From: Ptychodera flava
Lineage: Eukaryota > Hemichordata > Enteropneusta > Ptychoderidae
Direction: 5' to 3'
Assembly (NCBI RefSeq): GCF_041260155.1
Contig: NC_091947.1
Coordinates: 23,632,115 to 23,696,114 of the forward strand
Length of the DNA stretch: 64,000 bases
In this document: positions 36,448-47,661 of the stretch, in pieces
How the letters are laid out: every line of letters begins with the position of its first letter
How positions within the stretch are numbered: position 1 is the first letter of the stretch
Notes under the pieces: model-generated
Database searches by the model: none
What the model saw: the letters and a program-made list of their open reading frames with translations, nothing else
What the model was told of the DNA's origin: nothing
Translations under genes and position numbers: made by a program

Positions 36448-38025
36448 CCTGTACGCTGCGTTGGAGTATCTGCCGGATGGCTCCGGCGTTGTCTCCAAAG
36501 AAATTACATTCCAAGAGGATAACGCCGCGCTTGTACATTGTGACAAACAACCAAGAAAAGATAAAAACACATTAAAAACATCGTTCAATGCATAGTCTAC
36601 TGCTAGGGTTTGTTCACGTATCACAACATGCAACACCCCGATGTCGGGTCGACCGTCCCATACTTTGAATCGCATGCGATACGCGTTGCGGCATGCGATA
36701 CCATACCATTCAAAGTCTCCATATACATGATGTACGTACGTGCGTGTATGTGTTGCTACAATGTGTCCGAAGTACCTGTGTCCTTTTTGGAAAGAAAAGT
36801 GTTCATGAGTCACGTGAGTCTAGTGAAGGTGGACCCTGGACATGCAGGAAGTACACGCCTTAAATTTACATATGAATAGAGATGATAGAAATACTTCCCC
36901 TGGATTGGTCAAAAGTTTACGAATAATTTTATTGACACCAATAATATTGGCTACAAACCGATTCATTTCTGGAAATCTCCAAACGGCGCCAGTAGACAGT
37001 CAGACGCCCTATAGCTGGAGCGAGGTGTAACCGTCAACCAAATTTTGACAGATTGTGGCAAAAGTTTCTGTGAAACCGTCAAGGAAATCCCCGTTACTGC
37101 ACTCGATATTCAAAGTCTGGTCAGTATCTCATTGAGTCTGCGTTTTACACACAAATATTGTGATTAGTGTTACATGCAATCTAAAGATTTACACCGAAGG
37201 TTTTACGCGCTAAAACTTGAACGGCGATACCGACTTCAAATAGCTGACATTGGCAACGCGATATGCCGATAGTCTGGACAGACTATCGTTCAAATCATGT
37301 CAAGACCTGAAGTCTCATCGAGAATCATATTTTACCAAATAATGTCAACATCTAAAGTGTTTGATGATTATCTGTCAGAACGCTCATCGGATGTCGTATG
37401 GAAATTGAAAGTTTTAAAGCCATCGTGAAGTCTTTTTTGATAAAAATCGTGGAAAATCATTTTATGAATGTTGCAAGAGCAAAACTGATCGGTGTCGAGC
37501 TTTAATGTTTAAGTGCCCACGAAAAGATACATGTACTAAGTTGTTGAATCATTCTGATTCATATCCAGATATTTGTCACAAAATTCGATCCAAATGTTTA
37601 CCTTTTGTAAGTTTCTTTTTTCAAATTAATGCTTCCAACTTTCTGTTCCTAAAGGCTAAACATTTGCCAAACGCTGCCAATTTTCGTGCGTCAACACCTC
37701 TGTGTACTACAATGGTCCCTTTCGCCAACCTATAGCAATTCTGTCTTCTTTTCTGAATTCATTTCCCGTCCGACAACTCCAGGAATTTCGTTGGTGATTT
37801 TGAGGATGTCCGCGACACCAACGCTACGTAGGTAGTACGTGCAAAGCCGCAGTGTCCTGAGTTAAAAGTGACAAAGACAAGCTTTAGGTGTAGTAGTAGT
37901 ACCTGCCGCCGCACCGACGCAAGTCTGCTACCTGGTACCATTGCAGAGAACTTCTACAATGCCTTGGTAACCAAAGGGTTGATTTACACACCTAGCGTTG
38001 TTTTTATCGCAATTTTCTTCGCAGG
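36448..38025. other. Dmrt upstream region
   Basis: No gene recognised. A frame at 36338-36595 ends in a protein-like stretch (GYNLYAALEYLPDGSGVV) but begins inside the hairpin and matches nothing I know. A DMRT-site-like word lies at 36753-36767. CpG dinucleotides are frequent near 36460-36760. Confidence 0.4.
36753..36767. promoter_or_regulatory. Candidate DMRT binding site
   Basis: TTGCTACAATGTGTC resembles the published DMRT consensus (core TACAWTGT preceded by TTG). It lies 1.3 kb upstream of the Dmrt start and 3.7 kb upstream of SOX30. A single match of this kind can occur by chance. Confidence 0.3.
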
Positions 38026-38032
38026 TATAAAA
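38026..38032 (+). promoter_or_regulatory. Candidate TATA box of Dmrt
   Basis: TATAAAA, 46 bases before the Dmrt ATG at 38078. This spacing would give a 5' UTR of only about 20 bases. Alternatively, the CTTCGCAG immediately before it could be the acceptor of a 5' UTR exon. Confidence 0.35.
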
Positions 38033-38077
38033 ACTCTCTCAAATACTTGAATATTTTAATATCATAAAGATCAATGT

Positions 38078-38238
38078 ATGAAGAGGATGGATGAAGAGGT
38101 GTACGTGTACAAGACGATCAAAGTCAAATCTCCAACATGTGCAAGATGTCGAAATCACGGTGTGATTGTCTTGCTAAAAGGCCACAAGAGAGAATGTCCC
38201 TACAGGTTCTGTGAATGCCAAAATTGCTCCTTGATCGG
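38078..38238 (+). CDS. Dmrt exon 1: zinc-binding part of the DM domain
   Basis: The first ATG at 38074 runs into a stop within six codons. The ATG at 38078 ([20 protein letters not shown]) opens the DM domain. The exon ends GG|GTAAG in phase 2 and joins 40216, reading [14 protein letters not shown] where most DM proteins have LI(A/V)ERQRVMAAQVA. Confidence 0.9.
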
Positions 38239-41200
38239 GTAAGTTCTAGATCTTAGTATGGAACTTGGTATGGATGAAGTTTTAATTCTTATAATTTAGT
38301 ATTGCAATTTGTTGAAAAGCTAGTGATATTCTGTGCATTTGAAGGCGCGTGTAAAATTAGACATCGAAAAAACTCAATTTTGCCGTCTGCATTGCTCCTT
38401 GCTCACAAGCACACCATTGCACCGTTTGTTAGGTTTGCAACTGTCACAACAAAGAAGTCAGTATTTCATCCAGAGAGGGGATGGGGGATTCCCCCACTGT
38501 TGACATTTCGGCACCCCCAAGTAATTTGTCAAGGGGGGACCAGCCTCCTTGAAATGGTGCCAGTCACGCCTTAGAGATACAAGTACAGAACACATGAACT
38601 GGTGAAATCCCCCTAAATTTTCTGTTAAAGGGGAATTCCATCTTTTGATGCCATCCTGGATGAAACACTGCCGTCTTCCGACTTGTTGATGGGATTTTGC
38701 AATTGTAAAATCACAGCATTCTGTTCATAGTTTGCTCCATGTAGCATTATATGTACATTGTAATATATGACATCAAATCGATTCCAGCAATCATTATCAT
38801 TCAAGGCAAATAAATTACCAGGTCCAATAAACAGTAAAAACAAACACACAAAGAAACATAAGATCACTGACAAAATCGGTAGTACAATCTTGAATCACTA
38901 TATAAGTGGTGGTACCAGGTGTCCGGAATGGGTAAGCGTACCCTGCTAGCATGCTACACCCGTCAAGATTGAACTAGTGTGACAAAGTTATTGTACGGTA
39001 ATTCAGCTATCTGCTAAATTACTGTTCTGAGTCAAAGTCGGGAATACTGTCTTTCATCATCTGAGTGACAGATTTGCCATATTTAGATATAAGATCTCCA
39101 TATCTACATAGAACTTCTTAAAAGATCTAACCAACTACTTTGTGAAAATCCTTGTCTCACCAGCTTTAAGACTAATAAGCTGTGTCTCTCTTGAAAATCT
39201 CCATATGAATCACAAGCTCTACAGTATCTCAGTAGTTGTGAAATGTACACACCATAAGCTGGACTCGACGGAATATTACTGGTCAAGTAGGGAAAGTTAA
39301 TGATTTCAAAATTAAAATCATCCCTTTTATCATACAACTTGGTGTGTATTGCATTGTGTCTAATTTCAATAAATAGATCAAGATACGATGCTGAGTTCAT
39401 GCTCTCCGTTGTTTCTTTAATTTCTAATTCATCTGGATATATGTGATGGAGGTAATTAGAAATTCCAGGATTGTTCAAACTGATGAGATCATCAATATAT
39501 CTATAGGTATTATTAAAGGACTTTGCAACTCTTTTAGATCCTGAACTATGAGTACATTGTAACTAATGTTACTTTTTCGGTCAAAATTTACAGAAGTCTT
39601 GCACTGGCATAGATACTGACATCTTGTGGATATATTTTCAATGGTATATGGAATAATTATTTGCAAGCATATTCTGTTGAAGTTTTGATTAACCCTTCGA
39701 GTGCTGTTTTTTCCACCAAAATTTTATTGCCACATTTTACCAACTTTTTATAAATTTTTCTGAATTTTTTGGATAATTTTGGACCAAATGGACATCATAC
39801 TCCATTGCTACAGTTTTTTATCAGAATTTTGGCAAAAATCTGAGGAAAATTGACTAGGGTATACTTTATAAAGGCGAGAAAAATTGACGGCGCACAATGG
39901 GTTAAATACATATTAGCCTTTCACTTGTGAATATTAGTTTTTCATCTGAATGAATACTTGCATGAGAAAAATGTTATTGTATGTGTGCTGACCTAAATTC
40001 CCAGCTTAAAATTAACATCAATTTAGCATGAAAAACTATGTGTCTTGCCTCTATGCCTCAGTCCACACCTAGGTTGTACATTGATGTGTGGTAGCAATAT
40101 ATGACTATCAGTATTGGGACGGTGGTACAAGAGGAATTGAATGTTGAGAATTTTAAACTTTAGAATAACTGGCAAATAGCAAAATGGAGTTTCACATTAC
40201 TCTTTTCAAAAAAAGGGAACGAAGAAGGATTATGGCTGCTCAGGTTGCAATCCGTCGGCAACAAGAATCACAAAAGAGACAACTGACATCCAAGTCCAAA
40301 TCAGAACCTTACATTCATCCGAGACCGATCAAGAAGAAGAAAACATCAGAGTCAGGTATTATTGGTTGTCAAATGTTTGTGCTTCCTGTCAAACTGGCAA
40401 TGAAAATGAAAATGTTGAAATTTGTATCCAGTCTTATCTACCAATGTTTTTCTATCACATAATTATTTAAAGTGTCTTCAGGTCTTCACAATATGTAAAC
40501 TGTTCTCTGACATCTACAAAAATTACAATTGAGAATGAACATTTGATGTCACTTTTGTGTTCAGTGATTTTAATATCATATGACATATGGGCTGGTACTG
40601 CCAAACAAATGTGGTGCAAGTATTTTGAGGGAGTAAAAGAAATGTTAAGAAAAATTAGAATTAGTTGAGAAAAATGAAACGTCGCTCTCACTTTTGTATT
40701 TAACAATTTTAATATGGGATGGTAGTTCTTTCCAAACATGACACAAATATCATGGGGGAGAAATCAGTGCTTGAAAGACAACACGTTAAAATTGTTCTGA
40801 GGAGGCAACTACCGACTTAGCTCAATCAAATGTTTGCACTGCCCCTCAGGCATTGTGACATCGCTCAGTGTAGTTTATATTCAGCTCATCAGTTCCAACT
40901 ATGAAGCAGTGACTGACATTGATAAACAGTAGCCATAAATTAACCCTTTGAGTGCTGTAATTTTTTCCCACCAAAATTTGAGTGCAACATCTTACCAATT
41001 TAAGAAATTTTCTGTAAATTTTTTGATAAATTTGGACCAAATTGACATAAAATTTCATTGGCTACAGTTTTTTATCAAAATTTTGGCAAAAATCTGAAAA
41101 AAAATTGTAAAGGCGACAAAAATTGACTGGCACTCAGTAAAAATACACAATGCACTGAAGACAAACTAGGTGATTTGATAATACTCTGCAATATTTAAGT

Positions 41201-44200
41201 ACATGTAGATTTAGTTTATTGTACATTGAACATAGAAAGATCCATATCTGATCATCAGACGTTAACTTTTGTGTGTCTGTGTTTCTATCAGAACACTCTA
41301 GCCATGGGGAAATTTTCTTGCCATCGACATCAGATGTGAAGAAGACAGTACTGCCGAAGACACCTGCATGTACAAGTGGATTGAATTCTTTGACAACTGA
41401 CATTTGTTATGACCCATCCACTAGCACAATAGATACAGACAGTGTAAGTAGACTCTATTGTTTCAAAAACCATGTCCCATTGTTTCAATACAAAGGACAC
41501 ACTTAATTGTTGCCAAGTCCCATTCACCTTCCTCCAGCACAAAAAATAAAAACTTTCACAAAACTGTAGATGTGCACTCATGCATGCATAGTTGTGAGCA
41601 TTGACTTTATATATAAACAGAACTTTTACAAAATGTGAATTAAAAATTTCTCATTATTTCATGATTGCATGCTTTTCTTTGTTTGAATTATGGAAGATTG
41701 TTTTGATAAACACTGTATAAGCACTATGTTTCTGAAGCTGTCTGAGATATATTTTGTCAAGCTCAGTATGTATAGAGTTAGCGTGGAGATATGGTGTAGA
41801 TCTGTACATTAGGTAAAGGATAGAGTGTAAACAAGGAAAGAGATTCAAAGAGCTATCTAGATGGAGAAAAATTATTGCATCAAATTTCGATGTTTTGAAT
41901 GATCAAATATTAGCAAAAGGAAAAAACTGTATATTGTCTTGACAAGACAATGGAAGCAGCAACAAGTGAACTTTTCTCTGTCCAGTGAATTTGGGATCTT
42001 GAATTCAAGAACAACACAAATAATAAATAACTGCATGTTTTTCTTTTTTTTTAATTATGGAAGATGGCTTTGATAAACATTGCACTACCATATGTCTAAA
42101 GCCATCTGTATTTTGTGAACCTTGGTGTGTATATTGTTAGTTTGAAGATAGAGTAATAATTAAATCTGTGCAAAAAAATTAATAATTTAATCTGTACATG
42201 CCGTGACAAGAGTGTGAGGAAAGTCAAAGGAAAGTACAATGTCCTCTGATTTTCTTGACAGGACAACAGAGGAAGCAACAAGTAAACTTTTCACCAACCA
42301 GAAAATCTATCAGTGAATTTGTGATCTTGAAAGCCCAAACCATACTAATAATAAATATTCTTTCTTGACAAATTCATCAGTACGTAATAACACTACAACA
42401 AATAATTGTGTATGAGTATAGGGGACTGAGGGGCAATGCGATGTAAAAGTTGTTGCGGCAGATTTCCTAAAATCTATTTTCAAAAAGTACTCCAAAATCA
42501 GGGACAGAGGAAGTTGTGATTCTGAGACAATTTATCTGATCTAATAAATATTTTATTGTTTTTTTTTTGTTTTAGAAAACAAATACATTCTCTTTTTGTA
42601 AATTTTCTAATTTTACAAGGTTTTATATGAAAGGGACAGTAGCTTCAATTTTTGACAAATTATCATTGTTTTGTCCAAGGAAACATGTCTTTTGTCTTCC
42701 AAGGTATTCTGGAATACAAAGTATTAAGCTCATGACAACTACACTCTGTGTAATGTAATGTTGTTACTGACTGATCGATGAATTCCTGTCCGGAATAATT
42801 ACTTCTCCAACAGTAACATTAGGTTTTACACGCATACAGGCTGTTTTAATTAAGTTGAATACTTGGCATTGAAAGTGGCTTTGGGAGTAGAACAAGCTAC
42901 TATGTAAACAAAAGGAACTGAGATAATGACAAATAGATCAAAAGTTACAGTCAATGGAGCTATTAAGATGTCTGTCTCACCACTGATAGTTTCCTGGCCA
43001 GCTTCATCACCTCAATCAAGTCACCAATCAAGGCAAGAAAGTGAACCCAAGTACTGCTGCATACAACTGGTCTCCAAGTCAAACTAACCTTGCTCAGCTT
43101 GCCTGTATTTTCCCGGAACACAGTCCTGAAATACTGCAGCGAGTTTTAGGTAATCAAGCTACTGTTACCTATGCTCACACAAAAGTTTGAATATCAAAGC
43201 ATTATTTCAATCTTATTATGCTGAATTGATTACTCTGTTTCAGTTATACTTGGACATTAAGTGGTTTTGTGCAAAAACAAAATTGTTACACTATCGTGTA
43301 TGATTTTATCAGATGTATGTTTTGCATTTTTTTGTGAATAGAATTAGAAGCTCATAAAAGTAACAAAAAATAGTCCACAGTAATGTTAGAATAAATGGGT
43401 TGAGAAATTGAAACTCTGGAACAAATATGCTCCTTGCATTCACAGATGACTGACAAGAGCGCCCTCAAGTGACAGTACTTCAAGTACACTGTGGAACTAT
43501 TCTTTCATCTACAAAGTTTGAAATTGCAGGCAGAGAGTTACTTTTGCTTCTTTTCTTTGTTTCTTTCCTACAGATTTTTACTCTAATGATGTATCCCGAG
43601 CCATAGCATTGCTGCTATCAGGCAACCCTTCGGTACTGCAGGGGTTCTACTCACAGCAACCACCGACTGCCAGTGCTGCAGCCATTATTCCAGGGACTGC
43701 TCAAGTACTGAAACCAATACCAATGCCACCAACCACTGGTTTTATCAACCTCTCCCAGCTGGCTAACTCGCATGTGAACACGACAAGTGCTGGGTACTCC
43801 CCTCTGCAGAATCCTGTACAGTTATCAACGTCTGGTTGTAACTTTGTGACATCTCCGAACACAAACATCCAGCAGGTAAAAATGAGTGTTTTAAAGGCAT
43901 AGTAGTGGGGACACTTGTTGAGCAGTGTATCATCATTAATGCACAATTTCTGGCCATTTCAATATTCTCCATTGATAATTCATCAATGACTCAATGGTTG
44001 ATTCATACTCAAACAATGCTCATTCATATACTTTGCATAAATGAATATATTTATCCAGGAAATTTAGCATGTAAAAATTGTACATGATGTTGATGATATG
44101 GTCCTCTGGAAAACTCACTTTTAAAGGAAAAGCATTTATACAGGTGTATAGCAAAGACATGAACATTAAAAGAAAAAGAATTACCAATGTCACTTCAAGT

Positions 44201-45029
44201 TCCACTGCATGTATTACTTTTGCAGCAATACAGTCATCTACAGCCAGTGGCTCCAAAGTGTGGATACACCAGTAGAAATTTTTCTTTTTGTGGTGGATTA
44301 CCAACAAACACACCAGGAGTTGTTGTACCTGCGGTATTTCCGAGTCAGGCTATGAGCCCCACTGGTCAAAGTGCTGTAACAACCTGCCACTTGGAACCCA
44401 CGCAGCCTTGTATGCGAAGTCCTTGCTTTAACAGTAAAGAGTGTCAACCAGACGGTGTTCATGATGCAGAAACAAAGTCAGGTAAGGCTTTGCCAATTAA
44501 AAAAGGGTAAGATCTTCATCTGACTAGGTCACGGGTAAAAAAGTTGTAAAATTGATAAGATTTGCATGACAGTTAAAAAACAGTATAGTCTGACTTGGGA
44601 TTGGTAATTTAACAGCTGGTGTTATTGTATGCGTTTATTTATTGCTAAAGCTGTGCAGTTGTTGAACAAAGTATGCTCACAATGTGCAATTTTATACAAG
44701 CATTTACTGGTATATTCTAGTACAGTATATGTGTTTAGATATGTGCAAGGTCTGCAACAGATTTTTTCTGTAAAAAAAATCATTTTTTACAGTTCACCCC
44801 TAATTGAACAGAATGTACACGGGACCTGCTCTCAAAGATTCAAGATGAAGATGTTTGATTATTTTTCTTCTACACAGGAGATGTTCACCATCACACAGCA
44901 GCTGCCCATGCTTTGGTGTCCTTGGGTTCATCACCAAGCTCCAAGGCAACCACTGTTAGCAACTTGGGTGATGAGATTGATCAGGATGTCATGGAAACCA
45001 TTCCCATATCCGACCTGGAGAAGTTCTAG
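38078..45029 (+). CDS. Dmrt transcription factor with DM and DMA domains, seven coding exons
   Basis: DM-domain factors bind DNA in the minor groove and control sexual development and neural patterning. Exons: 38078-38238, 40216-40355, 41292-41443, 42990-43149, 43574-43875, 44226-44481, 44878-45029; all phases agree, giving about 440 residues. The DM domain (about residues 20-75) reads [20 protein letters not shown], then [15 protein letters not shown] and [16 protein letters not shown], with all zinc-binding Cys/His kept. The centre of the finger module ([20 protein letters not shown]) differs from the usual wording of DMRT1-5. A DMA-like helical domain spans the 43149/43574 junction ([20 protein letters not shown], then [17 protein letters not shown]). 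DM plus DMA points to the DMRT3/4/5/93B side rather than DMRT1/2; the subgroup is unresolved. Introns hold a reverse-transcriptase fossil and TTAA MITEs. Confidence 0.92.
38765..39046. repeat. 282-bp dispersed repeat, copy 1, with tRNA-Ser-like core
   Basis: Nearly identical to 47662-47942 (two substitutions and one single-base indel seen by eye). Both start ATATGACATCAAATCG and end AAAGTCGGGAATA. At 38911-38980 lies a tRNA-like segment: an A-box-like GTCCGGAATGGGTAAGCG, a GCTA anticodon-loop-like stretch and a B-box-like AAGATTGAACT, resembling tRNA-Ser(GCT). The tRNA-like part is internal, unlike most SINEs. It lies in Dmrt intron 1. Confidence 0.75.
39104..39666 (-). mobile_element. Reverse-transcriptase retroelement fossil (family uncertain, possibly Penelope-like)
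   Basis: The minus strand shows an RT palm signature ([12 protein letters not shown]) followed by [28 protein letters not shown] and [16 protein letters not shown], a tail wording found in many marine-invertebrate RT elements. Only the C-terminal part of the RT remains, and the copy is broken. I cannot assign the family from this fragment; a Penelope-like origin is a guess. It lies in Dmrt intron 1, antisense to the gene. Confidence 0.65.
39689..39905. mobile_element. TTAA-target MITE (piggyBac-like ends), copy 2
   Basis: TTAACCCTTCGAGTGCTG at the left and CGCACAATGGGTTAA at the right; 217 bp between TTAA sites. Same interior as 7565-7803 and 40940-41137. Confidence 0.7.
40940..41137. mobile_element. 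TTAA-target MITE (piggyBac-like ends), copy 3
   Basis: TTAACCCTTTGAGTGCTG at the left; the right end is eroded after GACAAAAATTGACTGGCAC. It lies in Dmrt intron 2, just before the exon at 41292. Confidence 0.65.
42990..43875 (+). other. DMA domain of Dmrt, split over two exons
   Basis: [20 protein letters not shown] ends exon 4 (42990-43149), and [20 protein letters not shown] starts exon 5 (43574-43875). The pattern (hydrophobic-L..IFP....E.L...L......V..AI..LL) is that of the ubiquitin-associated-like DMA module found in some DMRT proteins. The rest of exon 5 is Pro/Thr/Ser/Gln-rich. Confidence 0.75.
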
Positions 45030-45208
45030 AACTGATGTAGTATATCCACAGGTGACTATGGCATTTTCAATAGGAGTTTACCATCTTGTACCCGAAGAGA
45101 AGGGTCTCTGGGTTCACCCAACCCCCACTCCAAAGAAAAATTAGTAAAATAAAAACAGAAAGTGGAGAAAACTGATGTAGTATTTTCAATAGGAATTTAC
45201 CAGCCTAG
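45030..45208 (+). other. Dmrt 3' UTR start with a local duplication
   Basis: AACTGATGTAGTA followed by TTTTCAATAGGA and TTTACCA appears first at about 45030-45090 (with an extra ~21 bases inside) and again at 45168-45202. A candidate AATAAA lies at 45148-45153 and a later one at 46454-46459. Confidence 0.5.
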
Positions 45209-45210
45209 TA

Positions 45211-45486
45211 TGCGTTGATCGCAATTTTGGGTTTGTTACTAAATATAGCTGCACGCGCGCGACTTTCGGACAAACAAGCTGAAATTCGGACAAATTTTGT
45301 CGTTGTATGCGCGGCTATTGTTGCAGCTTGTAGTCTCAGTCATCAATTCATACGAATAAGTGTGACGCTAAATAGCCTTTCTAACACTTGCAGGTTTTAT
45401 TTTCGTCGTTTAAGCGGAAAATTTGGACAAATGTTTATTTATGCATATTAATGAGAGGGAACAGTGACGTCATTTGCGATCAGCGC
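45211..45486. mobile_element. TA-target MITE
   Basis: Inverted ends TGCGTTGATCGCAAT and TTTGCGATCAGCGCT flanked by TA at 45209-45210 and 45487-45488. 276 bp, non-coding, relatively GC-rich. TA duplication fits Tc1/mariner or ISL2EU types. Confidence 0.65.
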
Positions 45487-45488
45487 TA

Positions 45489-46317
45489 TTAAGTAAAGGG
45501 TCTCACCCTCATATACAAGAGAAGAATGTAATCTCATCAAACTGAAATGCTAGGCATAATCTCATTTGTACTGATATATTAAAAATTCATGGTTTTATGT
45601 TGTCTTTTTTTCCAAATGTATCATAATGTACCATTTAATTGATTGCAGTTGATATCATCTATCAAATTTTATAGCCCTGTTAAGGTGATATTTCCCGAAG
45701 GATAGAGATATCACAAATATAGATTCCTATAATATTTGATATCCTTGGCTATTAAACTTTAAGTTGTAGGAAAAAGCACACTGTGTTTGCTGCAGGGCAG
45801 TTGTGATCTTAATAGCCAACAATGAAAGGAAGTTGCCAGTTTTGTGGAATTTATACTTTTTTCTCAAAGCCTATAGATAAGTCCATAAATACGCGCAATT
45901 TTTGTAAGTGCTCACTGTCTACCACAGTGACTTTGCATTCAATGTCATAAAATTATTAGAGAAATATCATGGCTTGGTTGCATTGCCAAGCAAATTACAG
46001 ATACAATATTTTTTTTCTTCTTTCTTGAATAACATGCTTCCATGATGCTACTGTCTTGTTATCTAGAAGATGAGACCACACTTTAGTTTTGAAGCAGTTT
46101 AGTTGTTTAACGTGTCATGTTTTCTGTCAAAAGAGTTCTTTTTTGGACCAAACATCTTTAAAGATTAGAGTTCAGAAGTCCACTTTTTAAACAGAGTATT
46201 TAAGTCTAGTACATACTTAAAAAGAGATAATTGATCCTTGTTGTACACTTTTTGTCACTAAGATTTTTTTACCTCTGTACTCCATCAAAGTGTTTTATAC
46301 AGAAGCTGTTCTTTGAT
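45489..46317. other. Intergenic / possible Dmrt 3' UTR
   Basis: AT-rich, no coding signal or recognised repeat. Confidence 0.35.
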
Positions 46318-46491
46318 GTTGTTTTTGTAACTTTAGTACTTTTGCATAAAAAAAAAATGTTTTATACAGAAATATGTTCTTTGAAGTTTTTTTAAACTTT
46401 TGTACTTTTGCATAAAAAAAATTATACAGAAAGATGTTCTATTGTTATATAAAAATAAAATCCCTTCTAACGAATGTTCACCAAATAGCAT
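46318..46491. repeat. Diverged tandem units sharing TACTTTTGCATAAAA
   Basis: Two adjacent units (about 46330-46385 and 46387-46440) share TTTTGCATAAAAAAA, ATACAGAAA and ATGTTCT. The segment 46387-46491 recurs almost unchanged at 47059-47161. Confidence 0.75.
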
Positions 46492-46939
46492 TGTGTTGCA
46501 TTCTCAACTCTTGATGAAGCTGGGAAGTTTTCTATCGACCAGATTGACACCACTACCTTAAAGTAGTTCTGACATATGAAATAATTTTACATGTAACATC
46601 CAGTGGCACTCAGGGATGTAGGAAATTTTGGTTACAGGTGGCAAAGATGAAAGTGTAGATGGTTACATGTAGTGTGGGAGCACATTAAGTTTGTGCAAAA
46701 TGCCCTTTTTTTGACTAGACTAATAATTTTTAGAGCTGGCAATTAGCTACAGCCAGTAGTTTTTGCTGGTGCCAGCTATTTTCTATATCCCTGATGGTGG
46801 TATGAGCTGATGTAAAGATATTTCCAGAAAAAAGGGTCAGGCTTTGATCAGTGAGGACAAGCTCTGTGGCAACGTTTATACAATTTGTGGTCAGAGGTGC
46901 AGCTAACAAATTGATTTTGTATAAATAATACTGATTGCT

Positions 46940-47420
46940 GTTTACCCATGCCAAGAATGATCACATCACATCGTCACTCCAACAGCTGCTCTAATTTCCA
47001 GTCACTTACAGAATCCATTTCAAAACCCTGTTTATCACTTATAAAGCACCACATGATTAGTTTTTTTAAACTTTTGTACTTTTGCATAAAAAAAATTATA
47101 CAGAAAGATGTTCTATTGTTATATAAAATAAAATCCCTTCTAACAAATGTTCACCAAATAGGGTCACAGGAAATTACATGCTTCCATGATACACTCCATC
47201 ATGCACTTCCGACCTCATCACACAAAGTTATACCGTCTGAACTCTCCATTCCAGCAACAAACAACTCAGTGCACCTAAAACCAGACTTAAATCACACAGT
47301 GACAGTAGTACAGCACCCAGTGTGGTTAGTATCTTCAAGTTCAGACTCAAAACTAATGTATTCCACAGTCACTCCACACAGTTGGGAAACATCTATTGTT
47401 TTAACATGTGAAGTATCGGA
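46940..47420 (+). mobile_element. LINE reverse-transcriptase tail relic, interrupted
   Basis: 46960-47055 reads HITSSLQQLL, one stop, then FPVTYRIHFKTLFITYKAPH, the thumb-end motif of many LINE RTs. After the foreign tract 47059-47161, the tail resumes (ELSIPATNNSVHLK, then SIFKFRLKTNVF in another frame), matching the usual end of such proteins (F..RLKT.(L/V)F). Broken by an internal stop, frame changes and the inserted tract. Confidence 0.65.
47059..47161. repeat. 103-bp copy of 46387-46491 inside the LINE relic
   Basis: From AGTTTTTTTAAACTTTTG to AATGTTCACCAAATAG it matches 46387-46491 with a few differences. Its borders coincide with the gap in the LINE tail. Confidence 0.8.
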
Positions 47421-47661
47421 TTAGGAATTGTATGCGCATTATGGTTTGGCGTCAGTATTTCATACCCATTTTCGTTGTTTTTCTTTCAAACATTTGTTAC
47501 CCAGAACCACTGATATTTACTCTAATATGTGAAGCCTGTGTCAACCATTTCAAAAACTGCACAATCCATTAGGTTTTGGAGAGATCGGTCATTTGGTTTT
47601 GTATTGATTTCTATAAAACAAAATGGCGGTTACGGTAGCTCGCCTGCATTCCGATGCAGTA

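Noticed and set aside
36338-36595. Open frame ending in a protein-like stretch (GYNLYAALEYLPDGSG)
   Set aside because: Its first third lies in the inverted-repeat hairpin, and no family match or splice structure supports it; recorded only as a curiosity.
38074-38091. Earlier ATG as the Dmrt start
   Set aside because: The ATG at 38074 reaches a stop within six codons; the overlapping ATG at 38078 opens the DM frame.
38625-38873. Minus-strand frame with a hydrophobic, signal-peptide-like start
   Set aside because: It has no in-frame ATG at that start and runs through the 282-bp dispersed repeat; copy 2 does not keep the same protein beyond the repeat.
38911-38980. Functional tRNA-Ser gene
   Set aside because: The segment resembles tRNA-Ser, but the acceptor stem does not pair convincingly and it is embedded in a dispersed repeat present twice.
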